Source: JAKFDK01 sp036676195 (GTDB taxonomy: Bacteria > Bacillota > Sulfobacillia > Symbiobacteriales > ZC4RG38). From it: a DNA stretch of 64,000 bases. This document shows positions 8,972 to 16,593 of the stretch, in pieces. Under the pieces are notes generated by a model, which did not search any database, had not been told where the DNA came from, and was given only the letters and a program-made list of their open reading frames with translations. Position numbers and translations under genes: made by a program. Location of the stretch: the NCBI GenBank assembly GCA_036676195.1, contig JAKFDK010000040.1, positions 1-64,000 of the forward strand. The letters run 5' to 3'. Every line of letters starts with the position of its first letter. Position 1 is the first letter of the stretch.

Positions 8972-9000
8972 GCCCCGGGGGGACTTACCTCCCGGGCTTT
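8972..9000 (+). terminator. Rho-independent terminator of the YcaO-TfuA operon
   Basis: GCCC, one-base bulge, GGGGGG / loop ACTTA / CCTCCC GGGC at 8972-8997, followed by TTT. It is a ten-pair stem about 30 nt after the SDR stop codon and before a new promoter, so it marks the operon end. The U-tract is short. Confidence 0.65.
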
Positions 9001-9017
9001 GCGCGTTCTACGGTATA

Positions 9018-9046
9018 TTTACAAAAGTTTACAGATATGGTATGAT
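9018..9046 (+). promoter_or_regulatory. Sigma-A-type promoter
   Basis: TTTACA (9018-9023), 17-nt spacer, TATGAT (9041-9046) in a locally AT-rich stretch after the terminator. It points at the M50-like gene starting at 9101. Confidence 0.7.
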
Positions 9047-9100
9047 GGAGTGATGCCTCGGCCGGGCAGTGTAAAGCGGTCGCACAAGGAGCAGGTCGAC

Positions 9101-9705
9101 ATGCTGCCAGTGAACAACGGCGTCGTTTCGGTGTTGTCGGCGCTGGTGAAACGCCCCTGGATCCTGGTCGTGTTCAACGTGACCTCGTTCGCCCTGACGT
9201 GGATCTTGTATCAGTTTCTGATTGGCCAGTGGATTGCGCCCGCCGTCCCTTCCTTACAGAACTGCAGGCGGTCGCCACCACATTGGCGGGAGTGGTGACC
9301 GGTACCCTTGCCCTGATGGTATGCATAGTACTGGCGAAATGGAAAGGTGACTGGGGCGCCTTGCCGGAGTATCTCGGTTTTCTTAACCTTGTGAACCTGA
9401 CCCCGTTTCCGATGATGGATGGGAATAAGATATTTGCCAGCCTGCGGGAGTCGACCGCCGGGATATCCGGGACAAGGCTGAGCACAGGGTTGCTGCTGGT
9501 AAGCAGCGTGGCCATTGTGACGGCGGCCGGCCTTTCCATCACTTCGGTAGCGGTAACGCTCCCTTTCCTTGTCCGGATGTTCCGTCCCGGTGCGCAGACA
9601 CCCCCGCCACCCGAGCGTGTCCCACTTTCTCCTCGGGCCGTAACCGGGGTTTGCCTCACCTACATGCTATGTCTGGTGGGGTCGGCTTTGGCATCAAGAC
9701 ACTGA
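9101..9705 (+). pseudogene. Frameshifted M50/site-2-protease-like membrane protein
   Basis: It starts at ATG 9101 with AAGGAG upstream, encoding a hydrophobic segment (PWILVVFNVTSFALTWILYQ). The frame closes at 9298, but the coding signal continues in the +2-shifted frame from about 9240 to 9705 with a second membrane segment and NLVNLTPFPMMDGNKIFASL, which resembles the second metal motif (NxxPxxxLDG) of M50 intramembrane proteases. A -1/+2 type frameshift near 9240-9290 joins the two. No HExxH is seen, so it is either a degraded protease or a protease-derived membrane protein. It may once have served the adjacent YcaO locus as a leader protease; that is inference. Confidence 0.55.
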
Positions 9706-9745
9706 GGATGGTACCAGGGCGGGCCGGGCCGGGGTCCAAAAGCCG

Positions 9746-9778
9746 GGGGCGGACAAAGTCCGCTCCTATTGTCATTTT
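9746..9778 (+). terminator. Putative terminator after the M50-like gene
   Basis: A nine-pair hairpin, GGGGCGGAC / AAA / GTCCGCTCC (9746-9766, one G-T pair), followed by TATTGTCATTTT. It lies 40 nt after the stop at 9705. Confidence 0.5.
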
Positions 9779-9854
9779 GCGCTGAGAATAAATTATGTTC
9801 CGGTATGCGCAGGGATTCTGCTTTGCCGATACGAAACATAGGACGTCGAATGTA

Positions 9855-9885
9855 CCGCATTGCAGTCCACTGGTCCGCAATGCGG
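9855..9885. promoter_or_regulatory. Inverted repeat upstream of the IclR gene (candidate operator)
   Basis: CCGCATTGC (9855-9863) and GCAATGCGG (9877-9885) form a perfect 9-bp inverted repeat with a 13-nt spacer, 63 nt before the IclR start. It could be an autoregulatory operator or an mRNA hairpin. The site does not match a consensus I know for IclR. Confidence 0.4.
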
Positions 9886-9947
9886 GACAAAGCACTCGCG
9901 GCGGCACGCAATGAACGGTCGACGGAACGACCAGGGAGGTGTAGCTG

Positions 9948-10778
9948 ATGATCAAGTCTGACGAGAGCGTGAAGGCGCCGCGCAACCCGCTGGTTCAGTC
10001 CCTGCAACGAGCGGACCAGATCATGGAAGCGGTGAGTTTGCGGGGAGAACTTGGAGTACGGGAACTGAGCAGCGAACTGGGTCTGGCCAAGACCACGATC
10101 CATCGCCTGCTCACGTCACTGGTCAGTGTGGGCTACCTGGAGCAGAACCCGGACACCCGCCGCTACCGGCTATCGATCCGCCTGTTTGAGCTGGGTTCAC
10201 GGGTGCTGGGCCGCTATGGCCTGCGGGACGAGGCGCGGGAGTTTCTGGTTGATCTGCATCAGCGTACCGGCGATACGATTCTTCTGGCTGTCCGCGATGG
10301 AGCCTCGGTCATCTATATCGATCGGGTTGGTTCAGTTCACCAGGGCCACGCTGAGTCTCGGGTAGGCACCCGTTTTCCCCTGCACGCCACCGCTTCGGGC
10401 AAGGCCCTGCTGGCCTGGCTTCCTACGGAAGAGAGGTGGGAGATCCTCGGCCACCAGCCGCTGGATAAACTGACCGAGCGCACCGTGACCCAGTGCCAGG
10501 AGATGGAGGAGCACCTGGCCCGTGCTCGCCGCACCGGGTTTGCCCTGGTCGATGGCGAACGGATCCCAGGCGTAAGGGCCCTGTCCGCCCCCGTGCGGGA
10601 CCACTCGGGCGCGGTGCTGGCATCGCTGACCGTCGTAACGGCCACGGAACTGCTGCCGGACTCTCGCATCCCGGAGGTCGGGCTCATGCTGCTCGACGCG
10701 GCATGGAACCTGAGCCGCCGGCTGGGTTACCAGGGGAAACGGCGGAACGGGATGCCAGATCCCCATGAGGAACGGTGA
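9948..10778 (+). CDS. IclR-family transcriptional regulator
   Basis: 276 residues. The N-terminal winged helix (SLQRADQIMEAVS, VRELSSELGLAKTTIHRLLT, residues ~16-60) is followed by the IclR effector-binding domain (TRFPLHATASGKALLAWLP; GERIPGVRALSAPVRD). GGGAGGTGTAGCTG precedes ATG 9948. It directly precedes an SsuABC-type importer and a UbiD decarboxylase; IclR proteins often control aromatic-acid catabolism, so it probably senses the imported compound or its product. The last codons run to within 38 nt of the binding-protein start, suggesting one transcript or a short internal gap. Confidence 0.93.
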   Translation: MIKSDESVKAPRNPLVQSLQRADQIMEAVSLRGELGVRELSSELGLAKTTIHRLLTSLVSVGYLEQNPDTRRYRLSIRLFELGSRVLGRYGLRDEAREFLVDLHQRTGDTILLAVRDGASVIYIDRVGSVHQGHAESRVGTRFPLHATASGKALLAWLPTEERWEILGHQPLDKLTERTVTQCQEMEEHLARARRTGFALVDGERIPGVRALSAPVRDHSGAVLASLTVVTATELLPDSRIPEVGLMLLDAAWNLSRRLGYQGKRRNGMPDPHEER

Positions 10779-10815
10779 GAATTTGGCCCCCCAAGACAAC
10801 ATGAGGAGGGTTCCA

Positions 10816-11883
10816 ATGATGAAGCATTTCGGTACCATGCTCCTGGCTGCGGCCCTGGCTACCCTGGCTGGCTGTAGCGGCGCCAACGCCCCTGCGTCCC
10901 AGGCGGCGTCCGAGAAGTCGGCTGCTCCCGCTCCGGCGCCTGCTGCCCCGGTGACGATCAAAATGGGTCACATAGGTACCCTGTCCGACTCCGGTATTTT
11001 CCTGGCCCTGGAGCGCGGCTACTTCAAGGAACAGAACCTGGATGTGCAGTTGCAGAAGTTTACCACCGGCGGCGACCAGATTCCGCTGCTGGCCAACGGC
11101 CAGTTGCAAATCGGTTCCGGCTCCGTCAACCCCGGCTTGTTCAACGCCGTGGCCCAGGGCCTGCCCCTGAAGCTGGTGGCCGACAAGGGCGCCCTTAGCT
11201 CTGGCTTTGGCTTTAACACCTTCGTGGTGCGCAAGGATCTGATTGAAAGTGGCGCCGTCAAGGAAGCCAAGGACCTGAAGGGCAAGACGGTCGGGCTGGA
11301 CTCCCTGAAGGCCGGAGTACTCATCGAACTGGAAGCGCTCCTCAAGAGCGGCGGTCTGACTGTGAAGGACGTCAACATCGTCACCATCGCCTTCCCCGAC
11401 CTGCCCGCCGCCTTTGCGAACAAGAAGGTGGATGCCGCCGTGGTGGTGGAGCCGTTTGCCACCGTGTCGGAAAACCAGGGCAGCGGCAAGATCTTCACCA
11501 CCTTCGACAAGCTGCTGCCGGACTTCCAGATTGCTGCCGTCTTCTATTCCCAGGACTTCGCCACCAGGCAGAAGGATGTCGCCACCCGCTGGATGGTCGC
11601 CTACATGAAGGGTGTGCAGGACTATAACGATGCTTTGAAGGACCCGGCCAAGAAGAAGGAACTGGCAACTGTGCTCAGCAAGTACACAGCGGTCAAGGAC
11701 CCCGCCCTGTATGACAGGATGGTCTTCCCGGGCTTGAATCCCAAGGGCTACCTGAACCTCAAGAGCCTGACGGAGCAGCAGGACTTCTGGAAGAACCACG
11801 GCGACCTGGCCAAGACCAGCCCGGTGGAGCAGGCCGTAGACCACAGCTTTGTCGACGCAGCTCTGAAGCAGTTGGGCAAGTAA
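10816..11883 (+). CDS. SsuA/TauA/NMT1-like substrate-binding lipoprotein
   Basis: 355 residues. Lipoprotein signal MMKHFGTMLLAAALATLAGC with the lipobox Cys, then an Ala/Pro-rich linker, then a type II periplasmic-binding fold of the nitrate/sulfonate/taurine class: GHIGTLSDSGIFLALERGYF, DLKGKTVGLDSLKAG, FANKKVDAAVVVEPFA. Start ATG 10816 follows AGGAGGG. It captures a small anionic substrate outside the cell for the ATPase/permease encoded next. With ubiD downstream, an aromatic carboxylate is more likely than a sulfonate; this is inferred from context only. Confidence 0.9.
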   Translation: MMKHFGTMLLAAALATLAGCSGANAPASQAASEKSAAPAPAPAAPVTIKMGHIGTLSDSGIFLALERGYFKEQNLDVQLQKFTTGGDQIPLLANGQLQIGSGSVNPGLFNAVAQGLPLKLVADKGALSSGFGFNTFVVRKDLIESGAVKEAKDLKGKTVGLDSLKAGVLIELEALLKSGGLTVKDVNIVTIAFPDLPAAFANKKVDAAVVVEPFATVSENQGSGKIFTTFDKLLPDFQIAAVFYSQDFATRQKDVATRWMVAYMKGVQDYNDALKDPAKKKELATVLSKYTAVKDPALYDRMVFPGLNPKGYLNLKSLTEQQDFWKNHGDLAKTSPVEQAVDHSFVDAALKQLGK

Positions 11884-11911
11884 GCGGGGCTTGGAACAGG
11901 GGGGAACGGCG

Positions 11912-12733
11912 ATGGCTATGCCAGGGCCGCGGGCGGTGCCCGCAGAGGCCAAAATCAGTATCCGGGGGCTGACCAAGCAGTTTCCAGTCCGGGGTGAGAA
12001 AGTGGTGGCCCTGGATCACATCGACCTCGAAGTAACAGACGGTGAATTCTTCGTAGTCGTCGGGCCCAGCGGTTGCGGCAAGACCACCTTCTTGCGTATT
12101 CTGATGGGTCTGGAGCAACAAAGCAGCGGACAGGTTGAAATACGGCACCGTGACCCGGCCAAGCCCCTGCGCTCCATGGTGTTTCAGGAGCAGTCCATCT
12201 TTCCGTGGATGACGGTGCGGGATAACGTCGGCTACGGGCTGGACATGCGCCGGACGGAACCGCGCACCCGGGACCGGCTGGTGGACGAATGGCTGGAACG
12301 GGTGGGCCTGAGCCGCTTTGCCAGGGCCTACCCCGGGCAGTTATCCGGCGGCATGAAGCAAAGGGTGAGTCTGGCCCGTGCCTTTGCCAACGACCCGGAG
12401 GTTCTGCTGATGGACGAGCCTTTCTCCGCCCTGGATGAGCAGAACAAGACGATTTTGCAGCAGGAACTCCTGCGCATCTGGGAAGACACCCGTAAGACAG
12501 TGGTGTTCATTACCCACAGTGTGGACGAGGCCCTGACCCTGGGTGACCGCATCATGGTGATGACCGCCTCCCCGGGGCGGGTCAAGACCCTCATTCCGGT
12601 GCCGTTTACCCGTCCCCGCAGCGTGATTGACATTCGGGCCGACCACCGGTACGGCCACCTGGTCCAGGAAGTGTGGCGGCACCTGCAGGAAGAAGTGCAG
12701 GCGGCGCGGCAGCGGGGGGGAGCGGCGTCATGA
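11912..12733 (+). CDS. SsuB/TauB-type ABC importer ATPase
   Basis: 273 residues. Walker A GPSGCGKTTFLR, Q-loop MVFQEQSIFPW, signature LSGGMKQRVSLARA, Walker B VLLMDEPFSALD and switch FITHSVDEA are all intact. ATG 11912 is preferred because GGGGGG lies 5 nt upstream; an in-frame TTG at 11891 is the alternative. The ATGA overlap at 12730-12733 couples it to the permease. It energises uptake of the compound bound by the upstream lipoprotein. Confidence 0.92.
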   Translation: MAMPGPRAVPAEAKISIRGLTKQFPVRGEKVVALDHIDLEVTDGEFFVVVGPSGCGKTTFLRILMGLEQQSSGQVEIRHRDPAKPLRSMVFQEQSIFPWMTVRDNVGYGLDMRRTEPRTRDRLVDEWLERVGLSRFARAYPGQLSGGMKQRVSLARAFANDPEVLLMDEPFSALDEQNKTILQQELLRIWEDTRKTVVFITHSVDEALTLGDRIMVMTASPGRVKTLIPVPFTRPRSVIDIRADHRYGHLVQEVWRHLQEEVQAARQRGGAAS

Positions 12734-13488
12734 CTGGAGCACGCAGTGAACGGGCCGTTTCCATTCTGTCGCCCTTCGCCTTCCTGCTCATCTGGGAGAT
12801 CGTTGTGCGGGGGGGCCTGCTCGACTTCCGCTTCTTTCCGCCCCCTTCCACGGTGCTGGCCACTCTCTGGGACATGATCGTCTCCGGCGCCCTGTGGAAG
12901 GACCTGGGGGTGACCCTGCTCCGGGTACTGGGCGGGACCCTGCTGGCGGTGATTCCCGGCCTGATTCTGGGTGTGTGCATGGGCCTGAGCCGCTGGGTCC
13001 GGGCCGCCATCAACCCCATGGTGGCTGCCGTCTACCCCATCCCCAAAACCGCCATCCTACCGCTGATCATGCTGGTCTTCGGCATCGGCGAGCTGGAAAA
13101 GATGGTGGTGGTGGCCATCGGCGCCTTTTTCCCGGTGCTGATCAACACGGTGGCCGGCATCCAGAATATTGAGCGAGTGTACTTTGAGGTCGGGCAGGCT
13201 TTCAAGGCCAGCGCCTGGGACCGCATGCGCACCATTGCCATCCCCGGCGCCCTGCCCCTGATCTTTACCGGCCTGAAGCTGGCCTTCGGGATGGGCCTGA
13301 TCATGGTGTTCATTGCCGAGTTTACCGGCGCGCAGAGCGGCATTGGCTTCATGATGTGGAACGCCTGGCAGGTCTTTGCCGTACCCCAGATGTATGCCGG
13401 ACTGATCATCATTTCGTTCCTGGGCTACATCGTTACCGTTGGGCTGGACGAGTTGGAGCACTTGCTGGTGCCCTGGCGGACCCGCTGA
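12730..13488 (+). CDS. SsuC/TauC-type ABC importer permease
   Basis: 252 residues with about six membrane helices. The EAA-loop region reads AFKASAWDRMRTIAIPGALP, typical of binding-protein-dependent importers. It starts at ATG 12730 within the ATPase stop codon. It completes the importer and precedes the decarboxylase gene by 25 nt, so transport and decarboxylation are probably coexpressed. Confidence 0.92.
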   Translation: MTGARSERAVSILSPFAFLLIWEIVVRGGLLDFRFFPPPSTVLATLWDMIVSGALWKDLGVTLLRVLGGTLLAVIPGLILGVCMGLSRWVRAAINPMVAAVYPIPKTAILPLIMLVFGIGELEKMVVVAIGAFFPVLINTVAGIQNIERVYFEVGQAFKASAWDRMRTIAIPGALPLIFTGLKLAFGMGLIMVFIAEFTGAQSGIGFMMWNAWQVFAVPQMYAGLIIISFLGYIVTVGLDELEHLLVPWRTR

Positions 13489-13513
13489 AAGCGCAAAAAA
13501 GGAGGTATTTGGT

Positions 13514-14947
13514 GTGCCCAAGGATCTGTTCTCATTTTTACAGCAAATTGGCCAGCAGCCGGGTGAGCTCGTGCGGGTGCCACAGCGGATCAAGCCACAG
13601 TCTTTCCAGGCTACGGCTCTGCTGGAGCACCTGGACCAGCAGGGTGACTACGCCACCGTCCTGTTCGAGCAACCGGAAAACTTCCTGGGCCAGGAATCCG
13701 GGCTCCAACTCGTCAGCAACGTGTTTGGCACCCGCGAGCGCATTGCCACTGCCATCGGTCACCCGCACGGGCAGGCCGGTCTGCCCCTGAGCCTGGAGAT
13801 GGCCCGGCGGGAACGCATGACGGTGCCAGCCGAACCGTGCGACGGGCCGGTTCCTGTGCAGGAACAGGTCTGGTCCGGCGAAGAGGCCGATGTGCGCCGG
13901 CTCCCCCTGGTGCGCCACTACGAAAAGGACCTGGGGCCGGTGCTGACCATGGCCATCGCCCTCAAGGATCCGGACGACGGCTTCTATGAGATTTCCTTTG
14001 CCAAAACGTTTTATAAGGACGATCCCCGGCGCATGGCCGCCTCCCTGCACACCCCGCACCTGGAACGGGTGCTGGCCAAGTATCGCAAGCTGGGGCGGCC
14101 GGCTCCGGCCATCAACATCCTGGGCCACCACCCGGCCTTCTTCCTGGGCGCCCTGGCGGCTACGCCCTTCGGTACCAACGATTACGATACTGTTGGCGCT
14201 TACCTGGGCGAACCGCTGCGGCTGGCGCCGTCAGTCACCTGGGGCAACGACTTCCTGGTGCCCGCCGATGCTGAAATCATTATTGAGGGCGAGATTCCCC
14301 CCTTCGAGCAGGCGGTGGTGGACCCGTTCGGTGAGGTGACCCGTTTCTATCAGCCCCAGTGCCTGCGCCAGGTCTTTGAGGTCAAGGCGATCACAGCCCG
14401 CCGGGGAGCGATCCTGCAGGATATTTTTTCTGGCCACCGCGGCCACTGGAATCTGAGCGCCATCCCCAAGGAGGGCAGTATTTACAACAGCCTGCAGCAA
14501 CGGTTTGGCAACGTTGTGGCTGTACACATGCCCCACTCCATGTGCTCCCGCCTTGGCTGCTACGTGTCGATCCGTAAAACGAAGGAGGGGGTGGCCAAGC
14601 AGGTCGGTCATGCCACCCTCCTGGAGTCGAACTTCTTCCAGTGGGTCATCGTGGTGGACGAGGACATTGACGTGTTTAACGAGTCCGAAGTGCTGTGGGC
14701 CCTGGCCAGTTACACGGATCCGTCTCGGGATATCGATGTGGTCAAGAACTCGTATACGCTGTTCAACACCGCGGCCGGGTTCCAGAAAACTGTGATTGAC
14801 GCCACCCGGCCGCTGGATTATCCCTTCCCGGAAAAGTTCAAGGTGCCGGATGATGCGATGGCCGCCATGAGGCCGGAGGAGTGGTTGGTGCGTGGAACGC
14901 ATCTTTTGGATCGAATGTCCGCAGTGCGCCCGGCGCTGGTACGCTGA
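13514..14947 (+). CDS. UbiD-family prenylated-FMN-dependent decarboxylase
   Basis: 477 residues, the usual UbiD length. Recognisable stretches are HPHGQAGLPLSLEMA, INILGHHPAFFLGALA, VTWGNDFLVPADAEIIIEGE, DPFGEVTRFY (matching the catalytic GE(F)T region) and ILQDIFSGHRGHWNL. These enzymes reversibly decarboxylate aromatic or unsaturated acids using prenyl-FMN made by UbiX, which is not in the window. GTG 13514 is the start because AAAAGGAGG lies 8 nt upstream. The importer and IclR gene upstream suggest catabolism of an imported acid rather than quinone synthesis. Its 3' end overlaps a small zinc-ribbon gene. Confidence 0.93.
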   Translation: MPKDLFSFLQQIGQQPGELVRVPQRIKPQSFQATALLEHLDQQGDYATVLFEQPENFLGQESGLQLVSNVFGTRERIATAIGHPHGQAGLPLSLEMARRERMTVPAEPCDGPVPVQEQVWSGEEADVRRLPLVRHYEKDLGPVLTMAIALKDPDDGFYEISFAKTFYKDDPRRMAASLHTPHLERVLAKYRKLGRPAPAINILGHHPAFFLGALAATPFGTNDYDTVGAYLGEPLRLAPSVTWGNDFLVPADAEIIIEGEIPPFEQAVVDPFGEVTRFYQPQCLRQVFEVKAITARRGAILQDIFSGHRGHWNLSAIPKEGSIYNSLQQRFGNVVAVHMPHSMCSRLGCYVSIRKTKEGVAKQVGHATLLESNFFQWVIVVDEDIDVFNESEVLWALASYTDPSRDIDVVKNSYTLFNTAAGFQKTVIDATRPLDYPFPEKFKVPDDAMAAMRPEEWLVRGTHLLDRMSAVRPALVR

Positions 14948-15053
14948 CTGGGAGTTGCGCCGTTCGGTGCATAAACTGGTATGCCCGCAGTGTGAGCACC
15001 AGTTCGCGGCCAACGATGCTCCCTGGATCGATGACCGTGAACGCTCCCGCTAA
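14892..15053 (+). CDS. Small double-CPxC zinc-ribbon protein overlapping ubiD (UbiD accessory candidate)
   Basis: 53 residues starting at GTG 14892, with GGAGGAG 10 nt upstream inside ubiD. It overlaps the last 56 nt of ubiD in another frame and ends at TAA 15051-15053, just before the terminator. Two zinc knuckles are spaced 18 residues apart: IECPQCARRWYADWEL and HKLVCPQCEHQFA. Known hydroxyarylic-acid decarboxylases of the UbiD family carry a small Cys-rich subunit D beside subunit C; this protein has the right place and style, though sequence identity to subunit D is not obvious to me. Function inferred from position. Confidence 0.62.
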   Translation: MERIFWIECPQCARRWYADWELRRSVHKLVCPQCEHQFAANDAPWIDDRERSR

Positions 15054-15078
15054 GGATTGAAACTCTTCTGCCTAAACT

Positions 15079-15111
15079 GCAAGACCGCCCTCGTATCGGG
15101 GGCGGTCTTGC
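15079..15111 (+). terminator. Terminator of the ubiD operon
   Basis: A perfect 12-bp stem, GCAAGACCGCCC / GGGCGGTCTTGC, with a 9-nt loop, 26 nt after the zinc-ribbon stop. The tail (CTGTTCGTG) is only weakly U-rich. Confidence 0.7.
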
Positions 15112-15138
15112 CTGTTCGTGTGACCGGGGCACCCTGCT

Positions 15139-15167
15139 TTGCGGTCTGCATACTTTGTTACCATAAC
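15139..15167 (+). promoter_or_regulatory. Putative sigma-A promoter
   Basis: TTGCGG (15139-15144), 17-nt spacer, CATAAC (15162-15167), 28 nt before the GTG start of the next gene. Confidence 0.4.
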
Positions 15168-15194
15168 GCGTAAGCAAGGGGGCGGCGGATTACC

Positions 15195-15731
15195 GTGCAA
15201 ATGATGGGGACTCCGGGGAACCCAGTCTGGTCCATGGGCGCGCCGGTGGCCATGCCGGTGCTGACCCGTTCGGTACCGACCATGGACGATATCCTGCGTT
15301 CATTGCAGCAGGCCCACAGTACCCTGACCCAGCAGTGCGCCACCTCTTCGCTGGGCCATTACGTACCGGCCATGCGTTCCCTGCCCGGGTTCGAGCAACT
15401 GCACCGGCAGAACTACGAAGTCAGCTACCACCTGACCACGGCCATTGGTGCAGCCCGGCGGATTCTGGCCGGTGACCGGGAGCCCGGCTATTTCGCCCTG
15501 GTTGTCTCGTGCCAGCGGGAGGCCCAGGAACATCAGCGTAGGGCCGAGGCGGCCTTCCGGCGCATGAGCCAGGCCGCACCGGAGCGGCTGCGGCCGCTGG
15601 TCCAGCGCATTGGCGGGTACATTCAGGCCACTGCCGGGCATATCCAGCGTAGCGTGGGTCTGAGCGTGGCCGCACTGGGGCCACAGGCAATCAACGCCCT
15701 GGTCCGCTGGACGGAGTCGACCGGCCGTTAG
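15195..15731 (+). CDS. Helical protein of unknown function
   Basis: 178 residues, GTG start 15195 behind AAGGGGGCGG. The first ~28 residues are Met/Pro/Gly-rich (APVAMPVLTRSVPTMDD). The rest is predicted mostly helical and amphipathic (QREAQEHQRRAEAAFRRM), with no signal peptide or membrane span. I do not recognise the family. It stands alone between the ubiD terminator and a minus-strand hydrolase remnant. Its codon usage looks like its neighbours. The ferritin-like gene at 18824 also begins with a Pro/Met/Gly-rich leader, a weak resemblance only. Confidence 0.7.
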   Translation: MQMMGTPGNPVWSMGAPVAMPVLTRSVPTMDDILRSLQQAHSTLTQQCATSSLGHYVPAMRSLPGFEQLHRQNYEVSYHLTTAIGAARRILAGDREPGYFALVVSCQREAQEHQRRAEAAFRRMSQAAPERLRPLVQRIGGYIQATAGHIQRSVGLSVAALGPQAINALVRWTESTGR

Positions 15732-15751
15732 GGTAGCCTGGCCGCCCGGGC

Positions 15752-16009
15752 TCAGTCCACCGCGGCCAGGAAGGCGGCGCAGGCCCCCACCAGCGCGGGC
15801 AGCGCCGCCACTGACCCGGCCCAGTCGCCCGGGCACTCCAACCCGTGGTCCAGGCCAGGGCAGATGTGCCACTGCACACCGGGGACCTGCCGGGCCGCAG
15901 CCAGGGCGGGAAGCGCGTAGACCGGGTCAGCGGTACCGATTACCGCCAGGGTGCGCACGCTGCCCAGCCGCGTCAGCGCATCCGGCACCGGGGTATACTG
16001 ACCATCCAT
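15752..16009 (-). pseudogene. Alpha/beta-hydrolase C-terminal remnant
   Basis: 85 codons from an ATG at 16009, carrying the acid-residue loop LAVIGTADPVYAL and the His loop GLDHGLECP, typical of the C-terminal third of alpha/beta hydrolases. The nucleophile elbow and core strands are missing; the frame remains open upstream to 16291 but that part is compositionally unlike protein and holds no hydrolase motif. It is likely a decayed gene whose 5' two-thirds were lost. Confidence 0.55.
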
Positions 16010-16292
16010 TGATCCGCGGCGGTTTCTACCCGTTTTGCAGAAACGTCCGGTTTTGCCCGGCCCGCGGCGCCTGAAGGGTGGCAAAAATGGACGATTCCAG
16101 CGGCTGGCTCCGCCGCGGGGGACAGATCGCAACCGCCGACTGGCATCCACAGCGCACACAAACGCGGGCTCCTCCAAGCGGGCGCCGGCCCAGGGCACTG
16201 CGCTCACCGCCGGGACAAAACCACGTACCTCAAGAAACGGGAAGAAGCCTGGTGTCAGAGGCGGCACTGTTGCTTTTTCCGCCACCGACATG

Positions 16293-16327
16293 AAAACAAA
16301 GGGGACCGTAGTGGTCCCCTTTGTTTT
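16293..16327. terminator. Strong bidirectional terminator hairpin
   Basis: AAAACAAAGGGGACC / GTAGT / GGTCCCCTTTGTTTT, a perfect 15-bp stem with A-tract and U-tract flanks. It lies next to the stop of the small minus-strand gene at 16331 and can serve it; no active plus-strand gene ends here. 16010-16290 otherwise holds nothing I can call. Confidence 0.8.
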
Positions 16328-16330
16328 AGG

Positions 16331-16510
16331 CTAACGCGCCTGCAGGTCTTGCAGGGCCAGAAACACGAGTTCCCCTGTGCTCAAAATCAGGAGCAACTGC
16401 CCCAGGGTGCGGGTGCCCGGGTTCGGGGACCGCAGCAGTTCGCGGCTGAAGATCTGCTCCAGCAGTGGTCGGAAGGGAAACCCATCCAGGGTGAAGGAAT
16501 TGGTGTGCAA
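16331..16510 (-). CDS. Possible 59-residue protein
   Basis: TTG start at 16510 with GGGGGTG upstream; ends at TAG 16331-16333 right at the strong terminator. The product has a balanced composition: NSFTLDGFPFRPLLEQIFSR, then RTLGQLLLILSTGELVFLAL. In this GC-rich context the frame has strong third-position G/C. Its immediate upstream codons contain a stop, so it is short by nature or is the tail of a broken gene. No family recognised. Confidence 0.4.
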   Translation of the reverse strand: MHTNSFTLDGFPFRPLLEQIFSRELLRSPNPGTRTLGQLLLILSTGELVFLALQDLQAR

Positions 16511-16593
16511 CCCGGCACCCCCTGTTCATCCGTCCACCATGGTCTGCCCATGTAAGGTATGCCCTGCTCCCTGGGCCGGTTGCCCCGGCGCGA

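Noticed and set aside
9656..9985. Minus-strand frame in the gap before the IclR gene as a possible precursor peptide for the YcaO system
   Set aside because: No ribosome-binding site, no leader/core pattern, and it lies beyond the operon terminator on the other strand.
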